A stretch of 64,000 nucleotides of DNA, from the NCBI RefSeq assembly GCF_000353285.1, contig NZ_KB731324.1, forward strand, positions 3,428,577 through 3,492,576. The letters run 5' to 3'. Shown in pieces: positions 1-8,196 of this stretch; within the stretch, counting starts at the first letter, position 1, and each line of letters starts with the position of its first letter. The position numbers were made by a program, and so were the translations under genes. A model generated the notes under the pieces. It was not told where the DNA came from. It searched no databases and was given only the letters and a program-made list of their open reading frames with translations. The DNA is from Leptolyngbya boryana PCC 6306. Lineage in GTDB: Bacteria; Cyanobacteriota; Cyanobacteriia; Leptolyngbyales; Leptolyngbyaceae.

Positions 1-20
1 CTTGGGTAGGTGAATGAATG

Positions 21-41
21 TGGGGAGTGGGGAGTGGGGAG
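21..41. repeat. heptamer tandem repeat (STRR type), 3 x TGGGGAG
   Basis: Three perfect copies of TGGGGAG lie just downstream of the acetyltransferase gene. Short tandemly repeated heptamers (STRR) of this composition are known from filamentous cyanobacteria. Looser AGTGGGGAG-like and CTCCCTACTCC-like sequences flank sipA near 19.70 and 20.0 kb. The function is unknown, and the copy number may vary between strains. Confidence 0.75.
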
Positions 42-43
42 AA

Positions 44-691
44 CTAAAGTGTCAATTCTTCAACGACCCCTTCGCGAATTGCATACTGAAGTCCACAGGT
101 CGGACAATCAATATCTGCGTGAAACGTCTTAAGATCGGCTGGGAAGCGCGTCAATAGCTGACCGCATCGGCACACAGCGCCTACTGAGCGAGCAGGATGT
201 CCGATCGCTAAATGGAAATCTGGAACGGATTTTGTGACTAGCGATCCCATACCAACCATTGCGAACCGCCCGATCGACAAATCATTGCCGATCGTGCAAT
301 TTGCTCCGATCGTGGCTCCTGCTTTCACAAGGGTCGGTAAAGTATGCTCATCTGGATCAGAGGGACGCAGGTGTTTGAGATCAGAGGTCGTCGCTCTGGG
401 AAAACGGTCATTGGTGAACACCGTTCCTGCACTAATCATCACTCCATCTTCGATCGTGACTGCATTGCAGATATACACAAAGGCATTGATCTTGACGCGA
501 TCGCCAATCTTCACACCATAAGCAATATAGGTTTTTTCACCAATGATGCATTCTTCGCCAATCTCAGTGTCAAAGCGAATATGAACATTGTCCCAGACTG
601 AACTCCGCGCTCCAATCGAAACATTCGCTTCCACGATTGCCGTTGGATGAATACGCACAGAAGGGCTACTAGAATTGATTTGCAGATTCAT
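44..691 (-). CDS. WlbB/PglD-like left-handed beta-helix sugar N-acetyltransferase
   Basis: A 215-aa hexapeptide-repeat acyltransferase, predicted to N-acetylate an amino group on a nucleotide sugar using acetyl-CoA. Hexapeptide turns ([IV]GxxxxI) run from about residue 14 to 155. The FTNDRFPRA segment (92-100) and the later GATIGAN turn are hallmarks of WlbB/WbpD-type 3-N-acetyltransferases. After the helix come CxC (174/176) and CPxC (196/199), probably a small zinc ribbon. It is the last gene of a minus-strand set with a Gfo/Idh dehydrogenase, a PLP aminotransferase and a glycosyltransferase, the enzyme types that make 2,3-diacetamido uronic acids or similar sugars. The exact sugar is not readable from sequence. 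Family call is firm; substrate is inferred. Confidence 0.85.
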   Translation of the reverse strand: MNLQINSSSPSVRIHPTAIVEANVSIGARSSVWDNVHIRFDTEIGEECIIGEKTYIAYGVKIGDRVKINAFVYICNAVTIEDGVMISAGTVFTNDRFPRATTSDLKHLRPSDPDEHTLPTLVKAGATIGANCTIGNDLSIGRFAMVGMGSLVTKSVPDFHLAIGHPARSVGAVCRCGQLLTRFPADLKTFHADIDCPTCGLQYAIREGVVEELTL

Positions 692-756
692 AGACTCGTT
701 CTAGATTTTTAAACTAAATCCACGCACAGTAGGCTCGATAGTCTCGGTTAAACTTT

Positions 757-800
757 GTTCAACCCGCAGGTTTGAAATTCACTCTCTTTGCGGGTTGAAC
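757..800. repeat. 12-bp inverted repeat containing the ACTTTGTTCAAC motif
   Basis: GTTCAACCCGCA (757-768) pairs perfectly with TGCGGGTTGAAC (789-800) around a 20-nt loop. It lies between the dehydrogenase gene and the acetyltransferase gene. The left edge overlaps ACTTTGTTCAAC (752-763), which recurs exactly at 21706 and 63007. No U-run follows the stem on the operon's strand, so a simple intrinsic terminator is unlikely. It looks like a short member of a dispersed hairpin family. Confidence 0.7.
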
Positions 801-816
801 AGCCAAACCCCAACCC

Positions 817-1872
817 TTACGATGCGCTAGCAAACGCTTTATCGCCATTGGTCGGCGCAGTCGCGAAGCCTAGCACCTTCAGCGAGTCGTAAGATACACC
901 TGTCCACTGAGTTTGATTCATCGACTTGTAAGCCGCTTCGATCACTTCTACAGACGCAATACTGTCTTGCGGAGTGATCAACAAAGCTTCTTGTCCCAAA
1001 ATCGCTTTCGAGAAGTTCTCGATTTGGCTCGTAAATGCTTGAACCTTGTCGTATCCGTTGCCAAACTTGATCCACTCAGGACTAGAAGATTGACGATACT
1101 TCGACTCTTTCCAACCGATCGAAATCGTTCCTTGAGAACCGTAGATCCGAATGTAGCTATCCAACTCTTTGTTGATACTCCAGGACAGATCCACGTTACC
1201 TACAACGCCGCTCGCACTCTTCGCAAAGATTCTCACGGTATCTTCTACATCCAAGCTCTGAATGCGTTTTCCTTCAATCACCTGGACTTCAGCTAGAGCG
1301 CCCAAGAAGTAGCGCATAATATCGATCGAGTGGGTTCCGTTATCAATTAACACGCCCCCGCCACTAATCGCAGGCTTCGAGTTCCAACGCGAGGACATAT
1401 CCACCCGCGAAGTAAACGCATTCTCAAACAAAACAATCTCGCCTAAAACGCCCGACATGACTAAGCTCTTTGCCCGAATTACATCTTCGACATAGCGGAA
1501 CTTCGATGCCATCGTCAAAATTACGCCGTTGCGCGCCGCAGTATCGACCATCTCGATCGCACTGTTCACATCGACACTCAGCGGCTTCTCACACAGCACA
1601 TGAATCTTGCGATCTAAGAAGTAGACGGAAATGTCCCGGTGCGTCACAGGGGGTGTACAGATAATCACTGCATCAAGTTCCAAGCTTTCTGCCATCGTCT
1701 GATAGCTATCAAAGCTCTGGCAGTTCAATCGTTCTGCAAGCGCCTGTGCTGCCTCGGGTCGAACATCAACAACGGCGACTAATTGCGCGATCGTAGATTT
1801 TTCAAACGCCTGTGCATAAGCCTGTGCAATTCCACCTGCTCCAATCAATCCAAACTTCAGCTTCTCAGTCAT
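817..1872 (-). CDS. Gfo/Idh/MocA family NAD(P)-dependent sugar dehydrogenase
   Basis: A 351-aa two-domain oxidoreductase. The N-terminal Rossmann fold starts with GLIGAGGIAQAYA (8-20), and the catalytic EKP triad is at residues 95-97. The middle segment GGGVLIDNGTHSIDIMRYFLG has the conserved Asp/His of the active site. It is expected to oxidise or reduce a sugar hydroxyl/keto group (in WlbA/WbpB, C3 of a UDP-uronic acid). The start has GAGGA 8 nt upstream. It lies between the aminotransferase (about 100 bp upstream) and the acetyltransferase (about 125 bp downstream), consistent with oxidation, then transamination, then acetylation. Substrate is inferred only from that context. Confidence 0.88.
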   Translation of the reverse strand: MTEKLKFGLIGAGGIAQAYAQAFEKSTIAQLVAVVDVRPEAAQALAERLNCQSFDSYQTMAESLELDAVIICTPPVTHRDISVYFLDRKIHVLCEKPLSVDVNSAIEMVDTAARNGVILTMASKFRYVEDVIRAKSLVMSGVLGEIVLFENAFTSRVDMSSRWNSKPAISGGGVLIDNGTHSIDIMRYFLGALAEVQVIEGKRIQSLDVEDTVRIFAKSASGVVGNVDLSWSINKELDSYIRIYGSQGTISIGWKESKYRQSSSPEWIKFGNGYDKVQAFTSQIENFSKAILGQEALLITPQDSIASVEVIEAAYKSMNQTQWTGVSYDSLKVLGFATAPTNGDKAFASAS

Positions 1873-1969
1873 GACATTTCCTCTTCACAGCTACTGATGT
1901 GTATTGATCCGTGGCAAATTTGATTCACCACGGTTCCAATGGCTCTACCGCGTACTTTTCTCGGATGAC

Positions 1970-3187
1970 CTAAGCTAACGACTCATGAATTGCATTCGCA
2001 ATGTAGTCAATATGCTCGTCGGTATAAGCCTCATTCCAAGGCAGTACCAGTACTGCTTCTAAGCCTGCAAATGTTCCCGGAAACTTCTCAGGGCTATAAT
2101 CCACCGCCTCAGGACGCGCCAAAGTAAACGGAAAGCGCGAATTCCCAAACGTCCGCTGTTGCTCAAAAATCATGCACTGAAACGCAGGTTTCTGAATGTA
2201 TCGAGGAGCCGAGAAAATTCCACGCTCTTTGAGTTTCTTCGCTAAACCGACTGCACCATCTGGCACGACCTTGCTATCGACCCGCAAGCAGTACTTCCAG
2301 AACACATGCGTATTGCGCTCATCGCAGTAGGGTGTTTCAATTCCTGCCAAGCCTTGCAGCTTTTGTGTCATCTTCTTCGCTGCAATTCGCCGATGTTCTA
2401 CACAGCCCCAAAGCTTCGACAACTGTGCGACTGCAACTGCGCCTTGAAGCTCACACATCCGCCCATTCAAAGCAATGAAATAGTGATCGGGATTCGGATC
2501 CCCATAACCAAATGCCTTGTTGATGAACAAGAACATCCGACGTGCTAGAGCATCATCGTTCGTGGTGACAATTCCACCTTCACCTGTCGTGATGTGCTTA
2601 CCTTGCTGCAAACTAAAGCAACCAATCTTACCAATGGTTCCTACAGGCTTGTCAGCATGAGTGGCGAGAAAAGCTTGGGCACAATCTTCGATCACAGGAA
2701 TGCCACGAGACTCTGCTAATTCCATGATCGCAGTCATGTCACAAGGATTCCCGAACAAGTGCGTCACAATAATTGCTTTCGTGCGATCGCTGATGCATTT
2801 CTCGATCGTTTCAGCCGTGACGTTCCAAGTTTGCGGATCAACATCTGCAAAGACCGGAATCGCACCTTGATACAGAATGGGTGTCAAAGCCCCCATATCC
2901 GTGATTGAAGTCGTGATAATCTCATCACCTGGCTCTGGATCAATTGCTGCGATCGCAGTATGGACTGCGCCTGAACCGGAAGAGCAGGCATAAGCATACT
3001 TCACGCCTAGCATCTCTGCAAACCGCTTTTCTAGCGTTTTAACAAAAGTTCCTTTCGTGCTTGTCAATGTTCCGCTGCGAATTGCTTCCGACACCAATGC
3101 AATTTCTTCTTCGCCTAATGTCCGACCGCTCGCTTCTTGGTCAGAGGGTAGAACTAAACGAGTTTGTTGTTTCGGTGCTTGTACCAT
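1970..3187 (-). CDS. DegT/DnrJ/EryC1/StrS-family sugar aminotransferase
   Basis: A 405-aa PLP-dependent fold-type I aminotransferase. The Schiff-base lysine is K197 in SLQQGKHITTGEGG, and the PLP-pyridine aspartate is in VIEDCAQ (166-171). The usual family form is S-x-x-K-x-L/I-x-x-GEGG, so QGKHITTGEGG fits with small changes, as in inosose and 3-keto-sugar aminotransferases. The enzyme would transfer an amino group, usually from glutamate or glutamine, to the keto sugar made by the neighbouring dehydrogenase. It is about 30-40 residues longer than the smallest WbpE-type members, mostly near the C-terminus. The glycosyltransferase lies about 100 bp upstream on the same strand. Confidence 0.88.
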   Translation of the reverse strand: MVQAPKQQTRLVLPSDQEASGRTLGEEEIALVSEAIRSGTLTSTKGTFVKTLEKRFAEMLGVKYAYACSSGSGAVHTAIAAIDPEPGDEIITTSITDMGALTPILYQGAIPVFADVDPQTWNVTAETIEKCISDRTKAIIVTHLFGNPCDMTAIMELAESRGIPVIEDCAQAFLATHADKPVGTIGKIGCFSLQQGKHITTGEGGIVTTNDDALARRMFLFINKAFGYGDPNPDHYFIALNGRMCELQGAVAVAQLSKLWGCVEHRRIAAKKMTQKLQGLAGIETPYCDERNTHVFWKYCLRVDSKVVPDGAVGLAKKLKERGIFSAPRYIQKPAFQCMIFEQQRTFGNSRFPFTLARPEAVDYSPEKFPGTFAGLEAVLVLPWNEAYTDEHIDYIANAIHESLA

Positions 3188-3283
3188 GTGTTTTTCTCCT
3201 GTACTGCAAGCAATTCCACGGACTCAGCACAAAGCTGAGAAGGCTTTCTACACAAGCCTTGGAACTGCAAATATTTTCAAGAC

Positions 3284-4399
3284 TTACTTTTCGGAATTGC
3301 GCTTATAAATCGCGGTGCCTAGATAGAACAGTTCTTCAAAATAGCTCTTGTTCTGCACCGATACGATGCCTAAACTAAAAAGCTGAATTGCGAGCATCAA
3401 AGTTGTTCCGCCAATAAAGAAGGTATGCGGAGCCTGAGCGAATGCTAATGCAACTGCTTCTGTCGCATCTGGAAACCGAGTGTCTTGTGCTAAGCGCTGA
3501 TATTGCGTGAAGCAATGCACCAGCACCCAAGCATTGGCATAGAGCGACATCAGAAAAAAGAGCACGCTTGGGACGATAAAAAATATCACAGGGCGTAGTA
3601 GAAAGCCCGAGAAAAAGATTTCCCAAGTATGCCGAAGCAACTTTGCGCTAGAACTCAGGCTCGATTTGCGCTGCTGCGGCTGCGGCTGGCTTTTCTGCAT
3701 TCTCCAATTCAAATGGGCTGGAATCTCTTCTACTTTCGTTCCAAGTAAAAAGGCTTTGTGAATCAATTCAGGATTGATTTCCATACCATTTGAGCGCAGA
3801 TTCAGCGATCGCAGAAATTCCGCATCATAGACCCGAACCATTCCAGTCAACGTCGATAAGTTGCGCTTAGCTGCGATCGATAAAAATCGATTTGCCCACA
3901 CACTTAACTCACGCCGTAACCAAGGGACATTTGAAACTCGTCCTCCACTCATATAAGGTGAAGCAACGACAACCCCAGCTTGAGTGTCCTGAATCTTTTT
4001 CAGCAGCAAGCCGATATGCTCAGGACAATAGCTCAGATCCAGATCAACGACGACGACATAGTCCCCTTTTGCGCCGCTAAACCCGGTCTTTAATGCTTGT
4101 CCGAGTCCTCGATTGACGCGATGATGAAGCACTCGGACATTTGAGTGGGTGCGGGCAAATTCTTGAGCTAACCGACCCGTTTCATCGCGACTGCCATCAT
4201 TCACAATCACAATTTCCCAGTCATACTCCGACTCTAGCGATCGCATGTAGTCGCAGAGAAAAGACAGGTTATCTTGCAGAATCAGTGCTTCATTAAATGC
4301 GGGAGCAATCAATGAAACGAGTGGCTTTTGATCGGATGAAGGCACAATCGAATATGGGCTGTGCCGAGTCGATCGCACAGGTGAAAATTGTTCTTGCAT
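3284..4399 (-). CDS. family 2 glycosyltransferase with C-terminal membrane segments (DPM1/GtrB-like)
   Basis: A 371-aa inverting glycosyltransferase with a GT-A fold. Typical pieces are SLIAPAFNEA (29-38), IVNDGSRDET (65-74) and the metal-binding DLD at 119-121, followed by the acceptor-side segment to about residue 240. Two or three hydrophobic segments follow (about 265-295 and 325-345), the plan of polyprenyl-phosphate mannosyl/glucosyl transferases such as GtrB/DPM1. It probably loads a sugar onto a lipid carrier at the inner membrane. It is the first gene of the sugar operon, and its promoter should lie in the long spacer at 4400-5426. The sugar donor is unknown. Confidence 0.85.
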   Translation of the reverse strand: MQEQFSPVRSTRHSPYSIVPSSDQKPLVSLIAPAFNEALILQDNLSFLCDYMRSLESEYDWEIVIVNDGSRDETGRLAQEFARTHSNVRVLHHRVNRGLGQALKTGFSGAKGDYVVVVDLDLSYCPEHIGLLLKKIQDTQAGVVVASPYMSGGRVSNVPWLRRELSVWANRFLSIAAKRNLSTLTGMVRVYDAEFLRSLNLRSNGMEINPELIHKAFLLGTKVEEIPAHLNWRMQKSQPQPQQRKSSLSSSAKLLRHTWEIFFSGFLLRPVIFFIVPSVLFFLMSLYANAWVLVHCFTQYQRLAQDTRFPDATEAVALAFAQAPHTFFIGGTTLMLAIQLFSLGIVSVQNKSYFEELFYLGTAIYKRNSEK

Positions 4400-5426
4400 T
4401 GGAACACACCTATAGACAAATGATTGATGCAGACTCGATGCAGTCTGATCTCATCAGCTAAAAACTTTTAAAAGCATTCAGGTGCTAGAAAAGCAATATC
4501 GCTTAAATCTTCTACCCGCGTAGGCAATCTTTTTCTCGAAACCTAACCGAAACGTCCTCAATTCTCAGTGCCTAGCTTTTCTAGTCTCTCTACCTAACTT
4601 CTCTCTTCTGCCGTTTTCAATACGAGCAGTACAGATTCACACAGATTCACATTTTCTTAACACGATATCTTAATTGAATGATTTCATCTCAACCGTGCCA
4701 CACCGAGCCATCTATATAAGTAAACGTATTCAATCAGTAAAGTCAAGCACGCATTTTGCGCTTGAACGGATGCACTGGCTACAAGGGATAACTAACTATC
4801 CGGATAACCTAAAGTTCCGTAGAATAAAGATAGCCCCTCTATTTTTTTGGAGCTAGACACATACACAGAGAGACTCGTATCAAAACTCTCGTCAAAGCTA
4901 GAGCGATCGCAGTAAGTTTAGCGCTTGTCCTGCTTAGATGCAGAGTATATTTACTTCTAGTTAACCTCTGTACAAGAAGCGAGTTAAAGCTTAAACATCA
5001 CATTGATACTTACCTTGCGAAAAACCACCTCTCTACTGAACTCCGTTATGCGCTCGATCACTCAGACGAAATTAAAGATTTAAGAAAGTAATCAATATTT
5101 CCTTACTCGATTAGAACTCATCATCATTGATGAGAAGTCCTTTCAAGGGGAAAATTCGTCTCAATTTTTGGATTGGGCATTCTAGGTTCAACCTCTGAAA
5201 AGATATTTGAAAGATTATAAAAAAGCTGTTTCACTTCGATCTGTCTCGCTTTAGGTATTTAACCAGGACTGATGCACGTCTGTGCTATACGAACTGAGCG
5301 CTAGTTTTTTGTTTGTGAATCCTTTTAGTGAACTCACTCTGACTTGCAATCTAGAGATGGTTAGCATTCAACGACGATTTTCAAACTATTTTCAGAGAAA
5401 TCGCTCTATTGTGTCTTGGATTTGAC
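4400..5426. other. 1-kb intergenic stretch, no gene recognised
   Basis: AT-rich spacer between the divergent sugar operon and the orphan gene at 5427. It contains a direct repeat ACAGATTCAC x2 near 4631-4651, a small inverted repeat CAGACT/AGTCTG (4430-4447) and a HIP1 octamer at 4903-4910. The only open frame of note (60 codons at 4674-4856) shows no protein-like features. It presumably carries both divergent promoters; a small RNA cannot be excluded. Confidence 0.5.
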
Positions 5427-6065
5427 ATGTCGTTATCGCCACTTGCCCAATATTGTATTCGGAAACTCTTACGCCAAAGTACCGATAATCTCGCGCAGCT
5501 ATTCATGCCCAATTCTAGAGCGGCGGGTCTCAGCGAAATGAGCCTGGATAAAATCCTGTCGAACTGGTCATGTCAGCTAAACTCCGAAGGCTCAGAGACG
5601 GTAGAACTTGAACTGCTGCTGAAACTCTATCAGCAATTCGAGAAAGCACCTGCTCACTCAGCGAATCTCATTGAAATTAAGCGCCGAATTTTGCAAATTT
5701 TGGGCTTTCAAACCTCGCCTATCCTGCCGACCGAGTTTCCTACGATCATCAAACTTGGCTCGACCCAGCAATTTTCTTTCTTCTACAAGGGGCGAATTCA
5801 AACCGGGATGCGCTACCAAAACGAGCTATTTGGTGCTGTCAAGACATTTTCTTTAACACATCGATTGCAAGCGTATCAGAACGCTTGGGCACTGTCAGTC
5901 GCCAAAGTTCCGATCGTGCTGACATTCAGTACCTCAGAACTGGTCATCTGGATCAATTTACAGTCTCCAACATATGCGGTGTTAGTCCATCAAAATCCAG
6001 CTGTGTTCAGTACCGTTTTAACGCTCAATTCCGCTTTACATAAACGGAAATTCGCGCGCGAGTAA
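5427..6065 (+). CDS. hypothetical protein, 212 aa
   Basis: I do not recognise this protein. It has no signal peptide, membrane segment or catalytic motif. The first half is polar and probably helical (MSLDKILSNWSCQLN, then a heptad-rich EIKRRILQIL segment). The second half looks like mixed beta strands (FSFFYKGRIQTGMRY, KVPIVLTFSTSELVIWINL). The chosen ATG opens the region with family-like composition; an in-frame start 18 nt upstream adds MCLGFD and is less likely. It stands alone between a 1-kb spacer and the convergent Mrp operon. Codon use looks like its neighbours, so it is probably a real lineage-specific gene. Confidence 0.6.
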   Translation: MSLSPLAQYCIRKLLRQSTDNLAQLFMPNSRAAGLSEMSLDKILSNWSCQLNSEGSETVELELLLKLYQQFEKAPAHSANLIEIKRRILQILGFQTSPILPTEFPTIIKLGSTQQFSFFYKGRIQTGMRYQNELFGAVKTFSLTHRLQAYQNAWALSVAKVPIVLTFSTSELVIWINLQSPTYAVLVHQNPAVFSTVLTLNSALHKRKFARE

Positions 6066-6143
6066 CTCTCCTTTAAGCCACAATCCGCACCTAGCAATCC
6101 TGAATCGTGAACTCTCTAGCATACAGAAGGTCAAAGTAAACTC

Positions 6144-6800
6144 TTACAACAATCCCCGATACCGAATGAAGAGCAAAACCACTGCCCAAGACCCTAGCGC
6201 AACTTTAATCGCGACTAGAACATTCAGCAATGGCAAAACTCCACCACTGATCAAAGCTCCCGGTTCTCCATGCGGCAACTCATAGCCAGCTAGCGTGATC
6301 ACTGCCAACACAATGAACACCAAAACCGAAATCTTCTCCCACATCGCAGCTTTCCACTTGTGATACACTGCTTCCAACCATTCTGGCGAAGAAGTAATCG
6401 CAATCAGCCCGATCGCTGTTCCACCCGCAACCCCGGCAGCAAATCCGCCCCCAGGACTCAGATGCCCTCGGATTCCCAATTCAATACTGACCAATGCACA
6501 GATGGTCGCTCCTAATCTTGCCAACACAATGGAAGCTTGATCCGTAAAATGGTGCACTTTACTGGGCGGCTCATTCGATAAGAGATACTTCGCCCCGAGA
6601 ATTGAGATTGTAAACACAATCACTTCAAAAATCGTGTCGTAAAGCCGATTTCTAAAAATAATTCCCGAGACTGCATTAATCACACCACTTTCTTTCACCA
6701 CCGTCTCTGCGATCGAAAACGGCAATTCTGGCGCAGGATTCGGCATAAAAAGAAATTTCACATACAGCGCTAATCCGGCTGCAAGGTAGATCCATTTCAT
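6144..6800 (-). CDS. mrpB: Mrp/Mnh cation:proton antiporter subunit B
   Basis: A 218-aa membrane protein with the MnhB/MbhF domain. Key features are the glycine-rich segment RGHLSPGGGFAAGVAGG (about 110-127), diagnostic of MnhB, and several hydrophobic helices on both sides. The N-terminal part (about 1-70) also resembles the MbhE-like tail that in full-length MrpA follows DUF4040, so this gene may combine both pieces. It is the last gene of the operon and overlaps the preceding gene by 4 bp. Role: structural part of a multi-subunit Na+(K+)/H+ antiporter used in pH and salt homeostasis. Confidence 0.88.
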   Translation of the reverse strand: MKWIYLAAGLALYVKFLFMPNPAPELPFSIAETVVKESGVINAVSGIIFRNRLYDTIFEVIVFTISILGAKYLLSNEPPSKVHHFTDQASIVLARLGATICALVSIELGIRGHLSPGGGFAAGVAGGTAIGLIAITSSPEWLEAVYHKWKAAMWEKISVLVFIVLAVITLAGYELPHGEPGALISGGVLPLLNVLVAIKVALGSWAVVLLFIRYRGLL

Positions 6801-7297
6801 GATTTCTCTCCTTTGTAAGTCAGTTGAGCGAGAGGAAATGCTAGTTCGTTTTGTAAAATTTCATAGAGGCGTGGGATGCGAACTACTGTGTTATAGTTCT
6901 CCGAATCGCGCACACAAGTTGCATGAATTTCTTTTGTCATCAATGCTTGATCTAAATCTTGGCGATCGCGAAAGGGTACTAATTCCACTCGCATATAGTG
7001 CTTGTTCATGATCGATCGCACATTCTCAATCATTGGTTCCAAATTCTCTTCTGTAAGAATTCCTAGCCGCATGACGAATGACGATCGTACTGCTACTGCG
7101 TATAGCATCGTTGCCAGTAAGCTGCCCATCAATGCTTCTGTCAAGCCAACATCTCCCGCTCCTAACACGGCATATAACAAGGCAGCGATAGCCCCTAAAA
7201 TGCCGCGAATGATCAGTGCATGATAGGGATTTGTTTGAAACACTAACATAGCTGCCACAATTGGCAAGAGCACGGCAATGATATTTACCTCAGTCAT
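6797..7297 (-). CDS. mrpA: short Mrp subunit A (DUF4040/MbhD-type)
   Basis: A 166-aa protein starting at an ATG that overlaps the end of mrpG by 8 bp; the longer frame to 7336 would reach deep into mrpG and is less likely. Residues 1-75 are three membrane helices of the MbhD/DUF4040 type, including the conserved GAGDVGLTEALMG stretch. The C-terminal half is soluble (TEENLEPMIENVRSIM onward) and unlike bacterial MrpA. It lacks the large NuoL-like proton-channel domain of classic MrpA. Short MrpA proteins of this kind are known in cyanobacterial mrp operons. Confidence 0.8.
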   Translation of the reverse strand: MTEVNIIAVLLPIVAAMLVFQTNPYHALIIRGILGAIAALLYAVLGAGDVGLTEALMGSLLATMLYAVAVRSSFVMRLGILTEENLEPMIENVRSIMNKHYMRVELVPFRDRQDLDQALMTKEIHATCVRDSENYNTVVRIPRLYEILQNELAFPLAQLTYKGEKS

Positions 7298-7571
7298 AAT
7301 CCGGTTCCTCACTACTCGAACAGTGAGCCAGCACATAGCCCAACATGGTGTTCCAAATCATCAGACAAAAGAGCGCAAGCAGTAACAATGCCCATCGGTT
7401 CGGAATCCTCAGAAACAATCCGAAGATAATCGTCATCGAACCGAGCGTGTCAGCAACGGACAAACTGTGAAGTTTGTAAAGTACCGATCGCTGAGTCGGT
7501 AAGGCTAATGTCCCCCAAAACCAGAGAACAATGCCCGCTCCAATCAAAATATCACTGAGAATATTGATCAT
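7290..7571 (-). CDS. mrpG: Mrp/Mnh antiporter subunit G
   Basis: A 93-aa protein with three hydrophobic helices. The MnhG/PhaG signature is visible in the centre: LYKLHSLSVADTLGSMTIIFGL (about 31-52), the family's RLHAxxKxxTLG-like region. It overlaps mrpF upstream by 4 bp and mrpA downstream by 8 bp, so the subunits are probably translationally coupled. Small integral subunit of the antiporter; no catalytic role is assigned in the family. Confidence 0.85.
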   Translation of the reverse strand: MINILSDILIGAGIVLWFWGTLALPTQRSVLYKLHSLSVADTLGSMTIIFGLFLRIPNRWALLLLALFCLMIWNTMLGYVLAHCSSSEEPDYD

Positions 7572-7819
7572 CCGTCATTCATCCTCTTGAGAATATGTGC
7601 GAGCAGCATCATGCCAGCGTTACCCACACTCAAAATGATCACAGCAACAACGCCAATCATCCAATCGTCTCGAAAGACCGCGATCGTTAAAGCAATAATG
7701 GCGGTCTTGGATGAGACGCTGGCAAATGCAAGCATCGTTTGCCAAATATCTTCATTCTTCCAAGCTTCGTAGAGCGGAATTAACAATGCAATCAGCATTG
7801 CAATCAGCAGGATATTCAT
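7568..7819 (-). CDS. mrpF: Mrp/Mnh antiporter subunit F
   Basis: An 83-aa protein with three predicted membrane helices and little else, the length and plan of MnhF/PhaF. The conserved mid-segment D(D)W at residues about 50-53 (FRDDWMIGVVAVIILSVGN) corresponds to the family's acidic residue before the last helix. It overlaps mrpE and mrpG by 4 bp each. Assigned from size, helices and position in the operon. Confidence 0.82.
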   Translation of the reverse strand: MNILLIAMLIALLIPLYEAWKNEDIWQTMLAFASVSSKTAIIALTIAVFRDDWMIGVVAVIILSVGNAGMMLLAHILKRMNDG

Positions 7820-8196
7820 GAAGCATCCCTCCGCACTTCATGCACTTCATACCAACCTCTATCATCGTGTTTCGTGACGATCGTTTTCGGTGTGAAGGTA
7901 ATCAGAAAGATATCGAGAAAAATCATCCGTGGCGATCGATGAGCGGGAACTCGTTCTTTCACTATCGTTTCATGGCGGTGCGGATGCAGCATAATTTCAA
8001 ACGCTTCTTGATACGCTGCCGGAATCACCATGAGAATTTTTTTCAGCGATCGTAGCCACTCTCTTAAAGTCTCTGGAGCCGTATAGCTCCGAGGTAAGAG
8101 AAAGGCAATACAGAGTCCAATCACAATATTTGCTGCACTGAAATCGGCAGTGAGCAAGAACCAGAGAACGAGTCTGACAAGAACATGTCCAATCAT
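7816..8196 (-). CDS. mrpE: Mrp/Mnh antiporter subunit E
   Basis: A 126-aa MnhE-type protein, shorter than the usual 155-170 aa. Two N-terminal hydrophobic helices are followed by a soluble domain. The LMLHP region (EIMLHPHRHETIVKERVPA, about 65-83) and the final ITFTPKTIVTKHDDRGWYEVHEV match the family's conserved TLTPGT...(L)xVH motif, with SKTI replacing GT. It overlaps mrpD and mrpF by 4 bp. Needed for assembly in other bacteria. Confidence 0.83.
   Translation of the reverse strand: MIGHVLVRLVLWFLLTADFSAANIVIGLCIAFLLPRSYTAPETLREWLRSLKKILMVIPAAYQEAFEIMLHPHRHETIVKERVPAHRSPRMIFLDIFLITFTPKTIVTKHDDRGWYEVHEVRRDAS

Noticed and set aside
4674-4856. 60-codon open frame in the 1-kb spacer
   Set aside because: No Shine-Dalgarno, no recognisable motif and AT-driven composition.
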